A DNA stretch of 64,000 nt from Poseidonocella pacifica (GCF_900111875.1 NZ_FOJU01000005.1:186001-250000); one strand, 5' to 3'. Shown: positions 47,900 to 56,576, counted from the first letter of the stretch. Notes: generated by a model not told the origin, from the letters alone. Translations and numbers: made by a program.

Positions 47900-48540
47900 C
47901 GGTCGTCCGTTGATGACGGGCGGTATATCAGCCTTACCCCGTCCTTGAAAACCATAACTGAGGCATTTGTCACGTCTTCGGTGCGCACCTCCATACGTCC
48001 GGCATTGATTTCACCCAAGGGACCGTCAGCGTCGACCTCGGCGCGGGTCGTCAAGCGCGTCATGCCGAGTTCGGCGGTCATTTCCTCGGTGCGAAGCCGA
48101 TAGCCCAACGACGTGGTAATATCGACATTGCCCCGGAGAATGGCGATCTCATTGCCCTCAATACGCCCTTCCTCGGCGACGGCGTTATATTCGATGCCTT
48201 CGCTGGTCTGAATGCGTGCCCAGACCTTGCGCGCGGTGGCCTGATCCTCGCTCGCCGGGTCGGGCGTCGCGGTATCGGCGGAGACGGTAATGGTGGCACC
48301 ATCGCGCGTCACGGCGGCGTAGAGCGGCGCGGTAACACGCGGTTCGCGGGCGAGCGCCTCTACATCGGTTTTCGCAAATGGAATGGATTTGGCGGGGTCG
48401 GCCTGACGCGCCACGAGAAAGACCGTCGACAGAAGCGCGAGCGAGGCTAGTGGCAACAGGATCTTGGCCCATGCCACAAAGCGGGAATAGCCGCTCAGCG
48501 GCTGTGTCCTGGATTGTGTGGCATGGAGGCGTGTGCGCAT
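47896..48540 (-). CDS. lptC: LPS export protein LptC
   Basis: A 214-residue bitopic inner-membrane protein: short basic cytosolic start, one helix (about 20-42, WAKILLPLASLALLSTVFLV), then a periplasmic LptC/OstA-like domain with AEEGRIEGNEIAILRGNVDI. It receives LPS from LptBFG and hands it to LptA. I start it at ATG 48540. The ORF reaching 48660 would add 40 residues that run into the neighbouring region with no family match. Confidence 0.9.
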   Translation of the reverse strand: MRTRLHATQSRTQPLSGYSRFVAWAKILLPLASLALLSTVFLVARQADPAKSIPFAKTDVEALAREPRVTAPLYAAVTRDGATITVSADTATPDPASEDQATARKVWARIQTSEGIEYNAVAEEGRIEGNEIAILRGNVDITTSLGYRLRTEEMTAELGMTRLTTRAEVDADGPLGEINAGRMEVRTEDVTNASVMVFKDGVRLIYRPSSTDDR

Positions 48541-48607
48541 GTGACGACCATAGGGCAGGGCGCATGGCCCCGCCATATGCCAGCCGCCCGCGTTGGCGAG
48601 GCTTCGC

Positions 48608-49219
48608 CTAGTGGGAGAAGATGTCGATCTCCGGCCAGCCTTCGAGGTCGAGGCGGGCACGGGTCGGCAGAAACTCGAAGCAGGATTGAGCGAGGTCCAT
48701 GCGTCCTTCGCGCTTCAGGCGCTTGTCGAGCGCTTCACGCAGCTGATGCAGATAGAGGACGTCGGAGGCGGCATAGTCGAGCTGCGCCGGGGTCAGGGAC
48801 TCTGCGCCCCAGTCGCTCATCTGTTGCTGCTTGGAGATATCGACGTCGAGCAATTCCTGAAGCAGGTTCTTGAGCCCGTGGCGATCCGTATAGGTGCGGA
48901 TCAGTTTGCTGGCGATCTTGGTGCAATAGACGGGGGCGGTGAGAGTGCCAAAGGCATTGTACATCGCGGCGATGTCGAAACGCCCAAAGTGGAACAGTTT
49001 GAGGACATCGGGATCGGCAAGCATGCGGCAGAGGTTGGGAGCCTCGGTCTGGCCCTTGGCGACCTGTACCATGTGGGCATTGCCGTCGCCGCCGGACATC
49101 TGGATCACGCAAAGACGGTCTCGATGCGGGTTGAGACCCATCGTTTCGCAATCAATGGCCACGATGGGCCCAAGATCGAGATCGGCAGGGATGTCGTTCT
49201 GATAGAGGTGATTGGCCAC
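48608..49219 (-). CDS. RNase D-like 3'-5' exonuclease
   Basis: A 203-residue DEDD exonuclease, shorter than E. coli RNase D because it lacks the HRDC domains. The acid motif is in VAIDCETMGLNPHRDRLCVIQM (D23, E25), further parts are FGRFDIAAMYNAFG and the final LTPAQLDYAASDVLYLHQL with the Y-x3-D motif. It likely trims tRNA or other small RNA 3' ends. It precedes lptC on the same strand by 67 bases, and the two may be cotranscribed. Confidence 0.88.
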   Translation of the reverse strand: MANHLYQNDIPADLDLGPIVAIDCETMGLNPHRDRLCVIQMSGGDGNAHMVQVAKGQTEAPNLCRMLADPDVLKLFHFGRFDIAAMYNAFGTLTAPVYCTKIASKLIRTYTDRHGLKNLLQELLDVDISKQQQMSDWGAESLTPAQLDYAASDVLYLHQLREALDKRLKREGRMDLAQSCFEFLPTRARLDLEGWPEIDIFSH

Positions 49220-49290
49220 GGGGCGGGTCCTTGGGCTGAAACTGCGTCGCTCCCCCGCATATGCGGAGGAGCGTGCGGTTTCAACGCTGC

Positions 49291-50043
49291 TCAGCGGCTT
49301 GCGGCATAGTAATCCACGCGGCGCTCCAGATAGGCGAGGAATTCCGAGATCGAAAAGGCCAGAGCAAAGAGCACAATCAAGACCGCCCAGAAATGCGACA
49401 TCATGAAGTTGGCGGAGTAGAGTTCGAAGAGCGCGCCGAAGCCCACGATCGAAATCAGCAGTTGGCCGATGATGACCCCCTTTACCGCCCGGATCACGCC
49501 GATGCGTACACCGCCAAGAATTTCTGGAAGCGCCGCCCAGAAGTAGATCTTGACCAGCGCGTCCATTTGCGATGCGCCGAAGCTGCGCGACATCTCGATG
49601 AGCGATCGGTTGATCTGCATGACGCCTGCGCGGCTATTGAGGATGATGATCCAGATGGCAAAGAGCGTCGTGGTGATGATGATCGTCTTGGTCCCGAATC
49701 CGAAGAGCACCATAAGTACCGGCACAAGCGCCGTGAGCGGCGCGCTCAGGAAAATGTTGACCCAAGGCAGAAGCAACTCATCCAGCAGGCGCGATTTACC
49801 CATCAGAATGCCCACTGGGATGCCGATCACCACCGCAAAGAAAACCCCGGCGAGGAAGGCATATGCCGTGTCATAGAGCGCCGTCTGGAATGCGCGGGTG
49901 GGCAGCACGCCGAACAAGGTGACGATGACTTCGGACAGGGGGGGGACGAAGAAGGTCAGTCCCAGTTGCCCGATGATCTCCCACAGCAGCGCCCACACAA
50001 GGAGCGACGCCATCATGGGCAGGCGAAATCCAAAAACGACCAT
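49291..50043 (-). CDS. ABC importer permease (TauC/SsuC type)
   Basis: A 250-residue inner-membrane permease of the SsuC/TauC class. Predicted helices run through most of the protein, and the cytosolic EAA-type loop around MSRSFGASQMDALVKIYFWAALPEILGG (about 155-182) is conserved. With the ATPase and the second permease it forms the transport core. It begins 3 bases after the ATPase stop. Confidence 0.9.
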   Translation of the reverse strand: MVVFGFRLPMMASLLVWALLWEIIGQLGLTFFVPPLSEVIVTLFGVLPTRAFQTALYDTAYAFLAGVFFAVVIGIPVGILMGKSRLLDELLLPWVNIFLSAPLTALVPVLMVLFGFGTKTIIITTTLFAIWIIILNSRAGVMQINRSLIEMSRSFGASQMDALVKIYFWAALPEILGGVRIGVIRAVKGVIIGQLLISIVGFGALFELYSANFMMSHFWAVLIVLFALAFSISEFLAYLERRVDYYAASR

Positions 50044-50046
50044 GAC

Positions 50047-50844
50047 TTACTCCACGTAGGACCGAAGCGAGGCCCAGATTTGATCCACGATATCGAGGTA
50101 TTCGGGATCCCGGCGGAGCATGTCGACATCCTTGTCGCGCAAACCCGTGGGGCGAATGATCTCCGACACGCGGCTGGGTCGCGGCAGAAGGATGGCGATC
50201 TGGTCCGAGACATAGACGGCTTCTTCGATCGAGTGGGTGACGAAGATGAAGGTCTTGTTCTCGTGTTTCACGAGGTTGAGCAGGTCTTCCTGAAACTTGC
50301 GGCGCGTCTGTTCGTCCACCGCCGAGAAAGGCTCATCCATCAACAAGACATCGGCATCGACCGATAGCGCGCGGGCAAGACCGACACGTTGGCGCATGCC
50401 GCCGGACAGCTCATGTGGGAAGCTCTTTTCGAAGCCTGCGAGGCCCACTTCCTTGATGTACTTCTCGGCAATGTCCTCCCGCTCGGATTTCGCGACGCCG
50501 CGCAATTCCAGCCCGAAAGCCACGTTGCGCAGGACGTTGGCCCACGGCAGCAGGGCAAAGTCCTGGAAGACGAAGGCGCGGTCCGGGCCGGGGCCCTTCA
50601 CGGGCTTGCCGTTGACGACGATCTCCCCCGATGTGGGTTCCAGAAGTCCTGCGATGATCTTGAGCAGGGTCGTCTTGCCGCAGCCCGAAGGCCCCAGCAA
50701 CGATGTCAGTTGGCCGCGCGGAAACTCCAGGCTGAGGTTCTTGAGTGCTTCGACCTCGCCATAGGTTTTGGAGATATTGCGGGCGGAAACCGCGACCTCG
50801 GCCGGAACGGCATCGGTGCGGAAGGCGGCATCAGTCTGAGGCAT
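50047..50844 (-). CDS. ABC importer ATPase (TauB/SsuB type)
   Basis: A 265-residue ATPase (ATG 50844, a GTG at 50850 gives two more). It has Walker A LGPSGCGKTT (about 52-61), the signature LSGGMRQR and Walker B DVLLMDEPFSAVD. It resembles TauB/SsuB of sulfonate and taurine uptake and related NMT1-type systems. It overlaps the 3' end of the upstream permease gene. Confidence 0.92.
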   Translation of the reverse strand: MPQTDAAFRTDAVPAEVAVSARNISKTYGEVEALKNLSLEFPRGQLTSLLGPSGCGKTTLLKIIAGLLEPTSGEIVVNGKPVKGPGPDRAFVFQDFALLPWANVLRNVAFGLELRGVAKSEREDIAEKYIKEVGLAGFEKSFPHELSGGMRQRVGLARALSVDADVLLMDEPFSAVDEQTRRKFQEDLLNLVKHENKTFIFVTHSIEEAVYVSDQIAILLPRPSRVSEIIRPTGLRDKDVDMLRRDPEYLDIVDQIWASLRSYVE

Positions 50845-51589
50845 AACCACGAACGTTTCCTTCGAATAGAGTGATTTCGATTTTTTCGAGCAGGTTCAAG
50901 AAGAGCACGGCCAGCAGGATGATCGAGAAGATCGCAGCATACATGCTTGGATAGTCGGCGATGGATCGGCTGAAGGTGATGATGTCACCCACGCCGGTGG
51001 GCGTGATCTTCAACTCCGACAGGATCGCGCCGATGAAGCCGGCAGAAACACCCAGCCGCAGCCCCGAGAAGATCAGGGGGGAGGCCGCCGGGATGATGAC
51101 CTTGAGCAGCACATCGCGATCTGTGGCGAGAAAGGAATGGCTCATGGCCTTGAGGTTCTGCGGCGTGTTGCGCACCGCTCCGGCGGTGTTGAGCACGATG
51201 ACCGGCATCGCCATGATGCACACGACGAACACTTTGGACGTGAGCCCGATCCCGTAGGCCATCACCAAGAGGGGGATGAGTGCTGCAAGAGGGGCCGCCT
51301 GCATCACCACGAAGATCGGTGAAAAGAGCCAGTCGAACCAGGAACTAAGGCCAATCCACAGACCAAGCGCGATGCCGATGAAGGCAGAGATCGCGACACC
51401 CAGAACGAGCGGCTTGAGGGTTTCGGCATAGGCCACGAAAAGAGAGCCGTCGAAGGCCATCCGGAAGAGCGCGCTCATCGAGTCGAAGAACGTCGGGAAC
51501 GCATAGCTTACGGGGATGCGCCCGGCGATCTCCCACGCGCCAAAGACCAGCAGCGCGGAAAGCAGTTTGAGGGCGAAGGAACGTGTCAT
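50831..51589 (-). CDS. ABC importer permease, second subunit (TauC/SsuC type)
   Basis: A 252-residue permease of the same class as the gene at 49291, with its own EAA-type loop around MSHSFLATDRDVLLKVIIPAASPLIF. Two different permease genes in one operon suggest a heterodimeric membrane core, since SsuC and TauC normally form homodimers. It lies 58 bases downstream of the binding-protein gene. Confidence 0.88.
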   Translation of the reverse strand: MTRSFALKLLSALLVFGAWEIAGRIPVSYAFPTFFDSMSALFRMAFDGSLFVAYAETLKPLVLGVAISAFIGIALGLWIGLSSWFDWLFSPIFVVMQAAPLAALIPLLVMAYGIGLTSKVFVVCIMAMPVIVLNTAGAVRNTPQNLKAMSHSFLATDRDVLLKVIIPAASPLIFSGLRLGVSAGFIGAILSELKITPTGVGDIITFSRSIADYPSMYAAIFSIILLAVLFLNLLEKIEITLFEGNVRGYASD

Positions 51590-51647
51590 AGGGGTTCCAT
51601 TGTCTTGAGGGAAGTGGGGCGGACAAGAGATTGCCCGCCCGCCGGGA

Positions 51648-52622
51648 TTACTTCTCTAGCGCTGCGTCGAGCGGAGCGAAGTACCAGAAATCGTCGAGGT
51701 TGAGCTCTGCGGGATCCCCTTCGAGCTGACCGGCCTCGGCATACCATTCCATGTCGGCCTTGGCGGCGGTACGGCCCCCGCCATTTGCGGAATAGAGGCC
51801 CCCCTCGACGGCTTCAGCATAGAACTTGTCCAAGCCAGCAATCAGTTCCGGTGGAAGCTGTCCGATCGGACCGTCGGGGTCGGTTTCCCTGGCGATGATC
51901 GTGGGATCTTCACTCATGTCTTGCCAAGTGCTCAGCAGAGCGTCGACGAAAATCTGTACGTCCTCATCGTTTTCCTGAATCCAGTTCAGGTTGGCGAAGA
52001 GAGCTTCGTCGGAGGCTTCGACCTCAAACATCGGCAGGACGTTGAACTTGTCAGGGTGCTGGGCAACGATCTTGTTCTTGTTGGACAGATCGATGATCGT
52101 CGCATCGGCTTGGCCAGACACGAGCGCGACCACCCGGTTCGAAGAGCCGGGCACATAGGAGCGTTTCCCGAACTTGATGCCGACTTTCTCTTCGATGACA
52201 TTGGCGATCGAGTCAGTGCCGCCCCCGCGGGAGTGCAGCAGGATCGGAGCGTCGTTCATATCCTCAAGCGACTCGTACTTCTTGGTGGTTACCGGGAAGA
52301 ATTTGAGCTTGGACAGCTGGAAGATGATTCGGATTGGCGCTTTTGATCGCTGCATCGCCGCGTAAGGCGTGCCGAAGCCGATATCCATCTGGCCGGAAAG
52401 AACGGCCTGAATGGCCAGTTCCTCATCCGAGAATGCCGTCCATTCATAATCGAGGCCGTTGGCCTTGGCGCGGTCGAGGGCCACGAAGAATGCGGCCAGT
52501 TCATCCGATGGTGTTTCAGCCAGTGCGATGCGCAGCGTATCGGCGTGTGCCGCTGTGGCAAGGCCGACCACGAGGGGCAGGGCGGTCATTGCCGCGATGC
52601 CTCGCTTGAGCAGGTGTTTCAT
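51648..52622 (-). CDS. NMT1/TauA-like solute-binding protein
   Basis: A 324-residue periplasmic binding protein. The signal peptide (about 1-27, ending AHA-D) is followed by TLRIALAETPSDELAAFFVALDRA and the SGQMDIGFGTPYAAMQ segment that place it in the TauA/SsuA/NMT1 class. The ligand is unknown. Divergent linkage to a fumarylpyruvate hydrolase-like gene makes an aromatic acid or a derived ring-cleavage compound a candidate, but sulfonates are equally possible. Confidence 0.85.
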   Translation of the reverse strand: MKHLLKRGIAAMTALPLVVGLATAAHADTLRIALAETPSDELAAFFVALDRAKANGLDYEWTAFSDEELAIQAVLSGQMDIGFGTPYAAMQRSKAPIRIIFQLSKLKFFPVTTKKYESLEDMNDAPILLHSRGGGTDSIANVIEEKVGIKFGKRSYVPGSSNRVVALVSGQADATIIDLSNKNKIVAQHPDKFNVLPMFEVEASDEALFANLNWIQENDEDVQIFVDALLSTWQDMSEDPTIIARETDPDGPIGQLPPELIAGLDKFYAEAVEGGLYSANGGGRTAAKADMEWYAEAGQLEGDPAELNLDDFWYFAPLDAALEK

Positions 52623-52688
52623 GTCTTTCCTCCCTTGGGTGTCGTTGTCCGGCGGGTTGTTCCGCTCTTCTGGATGGGCTGTTCGGGG

Positions 52689-53378
52689 TCAGTACTCCCC
52701 GAACAGCCGGGCCGAGACGGAGCTCAGATGCGCACGCATGGCGTTCTGGGCCTCGGCCGGATTGCGGGCCTCTATGGCGGCGACCAGCCGCTCATGTTCG
52801 GCGAAACTTGTATGGTCGCGGGGCGGGCGGTGCGAATGGCGGATCACGCTGTTCCACGCGACGGCCCTGCGCACCTGATTGAGTTGGTCAAAGAGCGACA
52901 CGAGAAGCACATTGTCGCTCGCCTCCGCGATGGCGCGGTGCAGCAGATCATCCTGCGCCTCGTAATCGTCCCAGTTCTCGGCCTCCAGGGCGAGTTGTTC
53001 GGCGCGCTTGATGCGGACCAAGGCTTCTGCCGAGGCATGCAGCGCGGCTTCGCGGGTGATCGCGGGTTCCACCGCGAGACGGGCGCGCATCAGTTGGACG
53101 GGTGTGACCTGCTGGGCCAGCGCGGCAAGGCTCCCCTCCCCGGTCGCCCCCCCGTGCGCAGCGACGAACGTGCCCTTGCCGACGTGCCGCCAGATGCGCC
53201 CTTCGCGCTCAAGCGTATCGAGCGCCTTGCGCAGGGTGGTCCGAGACATTCCCAGATTACCGATCAATTCCCGCTCAGGGGGCAGACGATCACCGGGATG
53301 ATAGCCGCCCTCGGCAATAAAGGCAGTCAGCGCTGTGAGCGCATCGTCGGTTTGGGTCGTCTCGGTTCTGATCTGCAC
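52689..53378 (-). CDS. GntR-family regulator of FadR type (FCD domain)
   Basis: A 229-residue repressor-type protein. Residues 1-75 form a winged helix-turn-helix (LPPERELIGNLGMSRTTLRKALDTLEREGRI is the GntR signature), and residues 80-229 an all-helical FCD effector domain with a probable metal-binding histidine set. It probably represses the ABC operon downstream and the divergent hydrolase in the absence of an effector. The intergenic repeats at 53393-53490 are the likely operators. Confidence 0.93.
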   Translation of the reverse strand: MQIRTETTQTDDALTALTAFIAEGGYHPGDRLPPERELIGNLGMSRTTLRKALDTLEREGRIWRHVGKGTFVAAHGGATGEGSLAALAQQVTPVQLMRARLAVEPAITREAALHASAEALVRIKRAEQLALEAENWDDYEAQDDLLHRAIAEASDNVLLVSLFDQLNQVRRAVAWNSVIRHSHRPPRDHTSFAEHERLVAAIEARNPAEAQNAMRAHLSSVSARLFGEY

Positions 53379-53392
53379 AGTTTAATCCGAAT

Positions 53393-53490
53393 ATTGGTTG
53401 ATCAATCGTCGCTGATTGGTCTATCTATCGCCTTGTTGGCCCGTTTTGGCAACACAAATTCGATCAAAACCAAAATTGGTTGTGATTGGT
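53393..53490 (+). promoter_or_regulatory. Four ATTGGT repeats, candidate operator of the GntR regulator
   Basis: ATTGGT starts at 53393, 53415, 53475 and 53485. Two copies extend to TGATTGGTCT (53413-53422 and 53483-53492). ACCAA-AA-TTGGT (53469-53480) and TTGATCAA (53398-53405) are palindromic. They lie between the divergent regulator and hydrolase genes. Confidence 0.55.
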
Positions 53491-53546
53491 CTGCAAATCA
53501 AACCGGCCTTAGAGCGCCGGAAACATGAACAACCACGGAGGACTCC

Positions 53547-54233
53547 ATGCCCGAATACGCCATTGAACAACCGCCTGTCGTCGGCTTGCCCGTCGCAGGT
53601 AGCGACGCGCTGTTTCCGGTGCGCCGCGTCTACTGCATCGGGCGCAACTATGCCGCTCATACCGTCGAGATGGGCGGTGACCCGGATCGCGAGCCTCCGT
53701 TCTTCTTTCAGAAAAACCCTGACAACCTCGATGCGACGGGCGAGTTTCCTTATCCCGACAAGTCGAGCGACGTGCACCACGAGGTGGAGCTTTCGGTCAT
53801 GCTCAAATCGGGTGGAACGAACATCTCGATCGATAAGGCCCTCGACCACGTTTATGGCTATGCACTCTCGATCGACATGACGCGGCGCGACCTTCAGGGT
53901 GAGGCAAAGCAGCTTCGCCGCCCGTGGGAAATCGGCAAGGCCTTTGAGCGGTCCGGCCCCGTTGGTCCCATCCATCCTGCTTCGGAAATCGGCCACCCCG
54001 ATCACGGGCGAATCGCGCTGACCGTGAATGGCGAGCCCCGGCAGGAAGGTGACCTCAACCAGATGATCTGGAAGGTGCCGGAGATGATTTCCTACCTCTC
54101 CGACTATTTTGAGCTCGCGCCAGGCGATGTGATCATGTCCGGCACGCCCGCCGGTGTTGGTCCGGTCGAACGCGGCGATGTCATGGAAGTGACCTGCGAC
54201 GGCTTGGGCAGCATGACCGTCACCGTCATCTGA
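53547..54233 (+). CDS. Fumarylacetoacetate hydrolase-family enzyme (fumarylpyruvate hydrolase-like)
   Basis: A 228-residue FAH-fold C-C bond hydrolase. VYCIGRNYAAHTVEMG (about 28-43), HHEVELSVML (about 73-82, metal-binding acidic residues) and PGDVIMSGTPAGVGPV (about 193-208) are conserved. The form is closest to fumarylpyruvate hydrolases of gentisate breakdown. It would cleave a ring-opened aromatic acid to pyruvate or oxaloacetate-type products. It has GGAGG near the start and is divergent from the GntR regulator. Confidence 0.87.
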   Translation: MPEYAIEQPPVVGLPVAGSDALFPVRRVYCIGRNYAAHTVEMGGDPDREPPFFFQKNPDNLDATGEFPYPDKSSDVHHEVELSVMLKSGGTNISIDKALDHVYGYALSIDMTRRDLQGEAKQLRRPWEIGKAFERSGPVGPIHPASEIGHPDHGRIALTVNGEPRQEGDLNQMIWKVPEMISYLSDYFELAPGDVIMSGTPAGVGPVERGDVMEVTCDGLGSMTVTVI

Positions 54234-54314
54234 ACTACTTATCCGGGGGCGGAGTTGATCCGCCCCCGTGTACGGGGTGGTCAGTTGCCGTGCTTTGACG
54301 CACTCTGCTCGGCA

Positions 54315-54857
54315 ATGAACACGCCTGCACATATGGCCCTCGGCCTCGCTCTCCTGGGCCGAAAGGCAAACCGACGGGAATGGGCTTTCATTCTTTGCGG
54401 GGCGGTGCTTCCCGATCTCTTTCTCTACATCCGTCATCTCGGGGGGAGCACCGGCGAGATACTTGTACCCCTGTTCAACGGCGTGCCGCTTTATGGTCTC
54501 AGCCTGCTGGTGGGGCTTGGGTTCGGAATGCGCTGGTTGACCCTGTTGTCGGGTTCAGCACTCCTGCATATCTTCACGGATTTGCCGCTGCATGCGGAAG
54601 ATGCCCGCCGGCATTTCTTTCCGCTCTCGGACTGGACATATCGCAGCCCGGTTTCCTTTTGGAACGTGAATCACCACGGCAAGGTTTTCGGAATCCTCGA
54701 AGGCGCGCTTTTCCTGCTCTGTTGGGTGCTGATCTGGCGAAGACTGGAAACCCAGTGGGGAAGGCTCCTCATGGTAGGGTTCCTTGGGATCTACCTGCTT
54801 ACTTTCACCCATTTCTGGGGTCATGCCTTTGCCAACGCCCATTGGGCGCCCTGGTAG
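54315..54857 (+). CDS. Integral membrane protein, metal-dependent hydrolase-like
   Basis: A 180-residue membrane protein with about four hydrophobic helices. Conserved-looking polar residues are H6, the LPDLFLY acid (about 33-39), HIFTDLPLH (about 84-92) and HFFPLSDWTY, a pattern seen in YdjM-like membrane metal-dependent hydrolases. No function is known. I start it at ATG 54315; an upstream in-frame start at 54255 adds a non-hydrophobic extension. Confidence 0.7.
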   Translation: MNTPAHMALGLALLGRKANRREWAFILCGAVLPDLFLYIRHLGGSTGEILVPLFNGVPLYGLSLLVGLGFGMRWLTLLSGSALLHIFTDLPLHAEDARRHFFPLSDWTYRSPVSFWNVNHHGKVFGILEGALFLLCWVLIWRRLETQWGRLLMVGFLGIYLLTFTHFWGHAFANAHWAPW

Positions 54858-54870
54858 GATTGCGCCATAC

Positions 54871-54904
54871 AAAAACGCGCCCCGGACGTGTCCGGGACGC
54901 GCTG
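54871..54904 (-). terminator. Rho-independent terminator of phyR
   Basis: Minus reading: GCGTCCCGGAC, ACG loop, TCCGGGGCGCG, then a T-run (plus 54871-54904). It lies 25 bases after the phyR stop at 54929. Confidence 0.82.
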
Positions 54905-54928
54905 ATACGTCTAGCCGTGACGATGCCG

Positions 54929-55744
54929 TTATGCGTGCAGCGTCTCGGTCGAGGAGAAGAACATTGCCTGACTTACGGCGGAGCGGACCTGTTCCTCGGT
55001 ATAGGGCTTGGAAATCAGATAGACCGGCTCGCGGCGTTCACCGGTCAGAAGGCGCTCGGGGAAGGCCGTGATGAAGATCACGGGAATATCGCCGTGCTTT
55101 GACAAAATGCGACCCACCGCGTCGATCCCGGAGGAATCATCAGCAAGCTGAATGTCGGACAGGATCAGATCGGGCTGCTCGCGACCGGCGAGATCGATTG
55201 CCTTGTCTTCGGTGCGGGCAATGCCCGTGACGCGGTGGCCCATCTCGGTGACGATCGCCTCAAGATCCATCGAAATGATCGCTTCGTCTTCGATGATCAT
55301 GATCTTGCCGCTGGTGGAGCGGCTCATCTCGGTATGCGCGATCTCTACCAATTCAGCTGCCTCATCGTCTTCGATTTCCATGATGGAGGCAACTTCAGCC
55401 AGAGAGAACTCTTCGATGGTGCTCAGCAGAAGGGCTTCACGCGTGTTGGGCGTGAGGCCGGCAAGGTGGCGATGTGCGACACTTGCAAGACCGGTATCTT
55501 CGGAGGCAGTATCGACCGGTGCACCCGTGGAAGTCCAGATGACATGAAAGGCGCGGAACAACGCAACTTTCGGTCCAAGGGCGCGTTGGTAGGCGTCGCG
55601 GTCCGAGAGAATGGTCTCTAGTGTTGCGATCGCGTAACGGTCCCCGCTAGTCTGACTCCCGGTCAAAGCGCGGGAGTAACGGCGTAAAAACGGAAGATTG
55701 GCCCCGATTTCGTCGGCTAGGGCTTCACTGGACGGACCTGACAT
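54929..55744 (-). CDS. phyR: PhyR, anti-anti-sigma response regulator of the general stress response
   Basis: A 271-residue PhyR. The N-terminal half (about 1-140) is an ECF sigma-like domain without promoter-binding function. The C-terminal receiver (145-265) has phosphoacceptor D197 (LILSDIQLAD), FITAFPERLLTG and the final KPY lysine. When phosphorylated it binds NepR and frees EcfG. I start it at ATG 55744; upstream in-frame codons read into the shared promoter. It is divergent from nepR, with overlapping EcfG promoters. Confidence 0.95.
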   Translation of the reverse strand: MSGPSSEALADEIGANLPFLRRYSRALTGSQTSGDRYAIATLETILSDRDAYQRALGPKVALFRAFHVIWTSTGAPVDTASEDTGLASVAHRHLAGLTPNTREALLLSTIEEFSLAEVASIMEIEDDEAAELVEIAHTEMSRSTSGKIMIIEDEAIISMDLEAIVTEMGHRVTGIARTEDKAIDLAGREQPDLILSDIQLADDSSGIDAVGRILSKHGDIPVIFITAFPERLLTGERREPVYLISKPYTEEQVRSAVSQAMFFSSTETLHA

Positions 55745-55772
55745 CAAAGTGACCTTTTTTTCATTCCACATG

Positions 55773-55797
55773 GGAACAATACGCTCAGTGGCGGGTT
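55773..55797 (+). promoter_or_regulatory. EcfG-type promoter for nepR-ecfG
   Basis: GGAAC (55773-55777), 16 bases, GGTT (55794-55797), one change from the GGAAC-N16/17-CGTT consensus. It reads toward nepR, so EcfG would induce its own operon. Confidence 0.55.
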
Positions 55798-55804
55798 CGG
55801 TTCC
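55780..55804 (-). promoter_or_regulatory. EcfG-type promoter for phyR
   Basis: On the minus strand GGAAC (plus 55800-55804), 16 bases, CGTA (plus 55780-55783). It overlaps the nepR promoter by 18 bases, reading the other way. Confidence 0.5.
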
Positions 55805-55837
55805 AGAGGGTAGCGCAGAAATTTGAACAATGCCAAG

Positions 55838-56026
55838 ATGAAACACATGAGTATGAAAAACCGAGCGGCCCGTATCGACGAGGAAATCGAACGCAATCTG
55901 AAGCGTGCGTTCGACAAGCTTGCGAGCGAGCCCGTACCGGACAAGTTCAACGACCTTCTTCAACAGCTCCGCATGTCGGAGGCGACCTCCAAGGGCGCCG
56001 GTGAAGAAGGGAGTAACGCTGAATGA
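55838..56026 (+). CDS. nepR: NepR anti-sigma factor
   Basis: A 62-residue protein, counted from ATG 55838. The core IDEEIERNLKRAF and LASEPVPDKFNDLLQQLR is the pair of helices that hold EcfG until phosphorylated PhyR replaces it. ATG 55847 or 55853 would also give an intact core. The stop overlaps the ecfG start by 4 bases (ATGA), the usual coupling for an anti-sigma and sigma pair. Confidence 0.92.
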   Translation: MKHMSMKNRAARIDEEIERNLKRAFDKLASEPVPDKFNDLLQQLRMSEATSKGAGEEGSNAE

Positions 56027-56574
56027 CACACCGCGATCCTCGCGAAGAACTTGTTGAACACCTAGGTGCCTTGAGGGCTTTCGCGATCAGTTTGACGCGG
56101 AATCCGACGCTTGCGGACGATCTCGTGCAGGAGACGATCGTGAAGGCATGGACCAATATGGATAAATTCGAGGTAGGCTCAAACTTGCGGGCCTGGCTTT
56201 TCACTATTCTGCGCAATACCTACTACTCGCTCCGTCGCAAACGTAAGCGGGACGTTGAAGACGTGGATGGCTCCATCGCTGACAGCCTCGCGCAAAAGCC
56301 TGATCACGACGGACGGTTGCACATGCGTGACTTCCGTGTGGCCTTCGATAAGCTCAGCGATCAGCAGCGCGAAGCGATCATCCTCGTCGGCGCTGGCGGT
56401 TTCTCCTACGAAGAGGCGGCGGAAACCTGTGGCGTGGCCGTTGGAACCATCAAGAGTCGGGTCAACCGCGCTAGGGCGCGACTGTCCGAGTTGATGGGGC
56501 TTTCTGAAAATGAGAGCATCGAATTGACCGATAGTGTCACCGCAGGGATTGTCACCAAACAGAGCGCCGCCTGA
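56023..56574 (+). CDS. ecfG: EcfG, ECF sigma factor of the general stress response
   Basis: A 183-residue ECF sigma factor. Region 2 includes TLADDLVQETIVKAW (about 27-41) and RAWLFTILRNTYY, which opens the -10. Region 4 has LSDQQREAIILVGAGGFSYEEAA and VAVGTIKSRVNRAR for GGAAC recognition. It is held by NepR and released through PhyR. The histidine-kinase gene starts 2 bases after the stop. Confidence 0.95.
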   Translation: MTHRDPREELVEHLGALRAFAISLTRNPTLADDLVQETIVKAWTNMDKFEVGSNLRAWLFTILRNTYYSLRRKRKRDVEDVDGSIADSLAQKPDHDGRLHMRDFRVAFDKLSDQQREAIILVGAGGFSYEEAAETCGVAVGTIKSRVNRARARLSELMGLSENESIELTDSVTAGIVTKQSAA

Positions 56575-56576
56575 GA

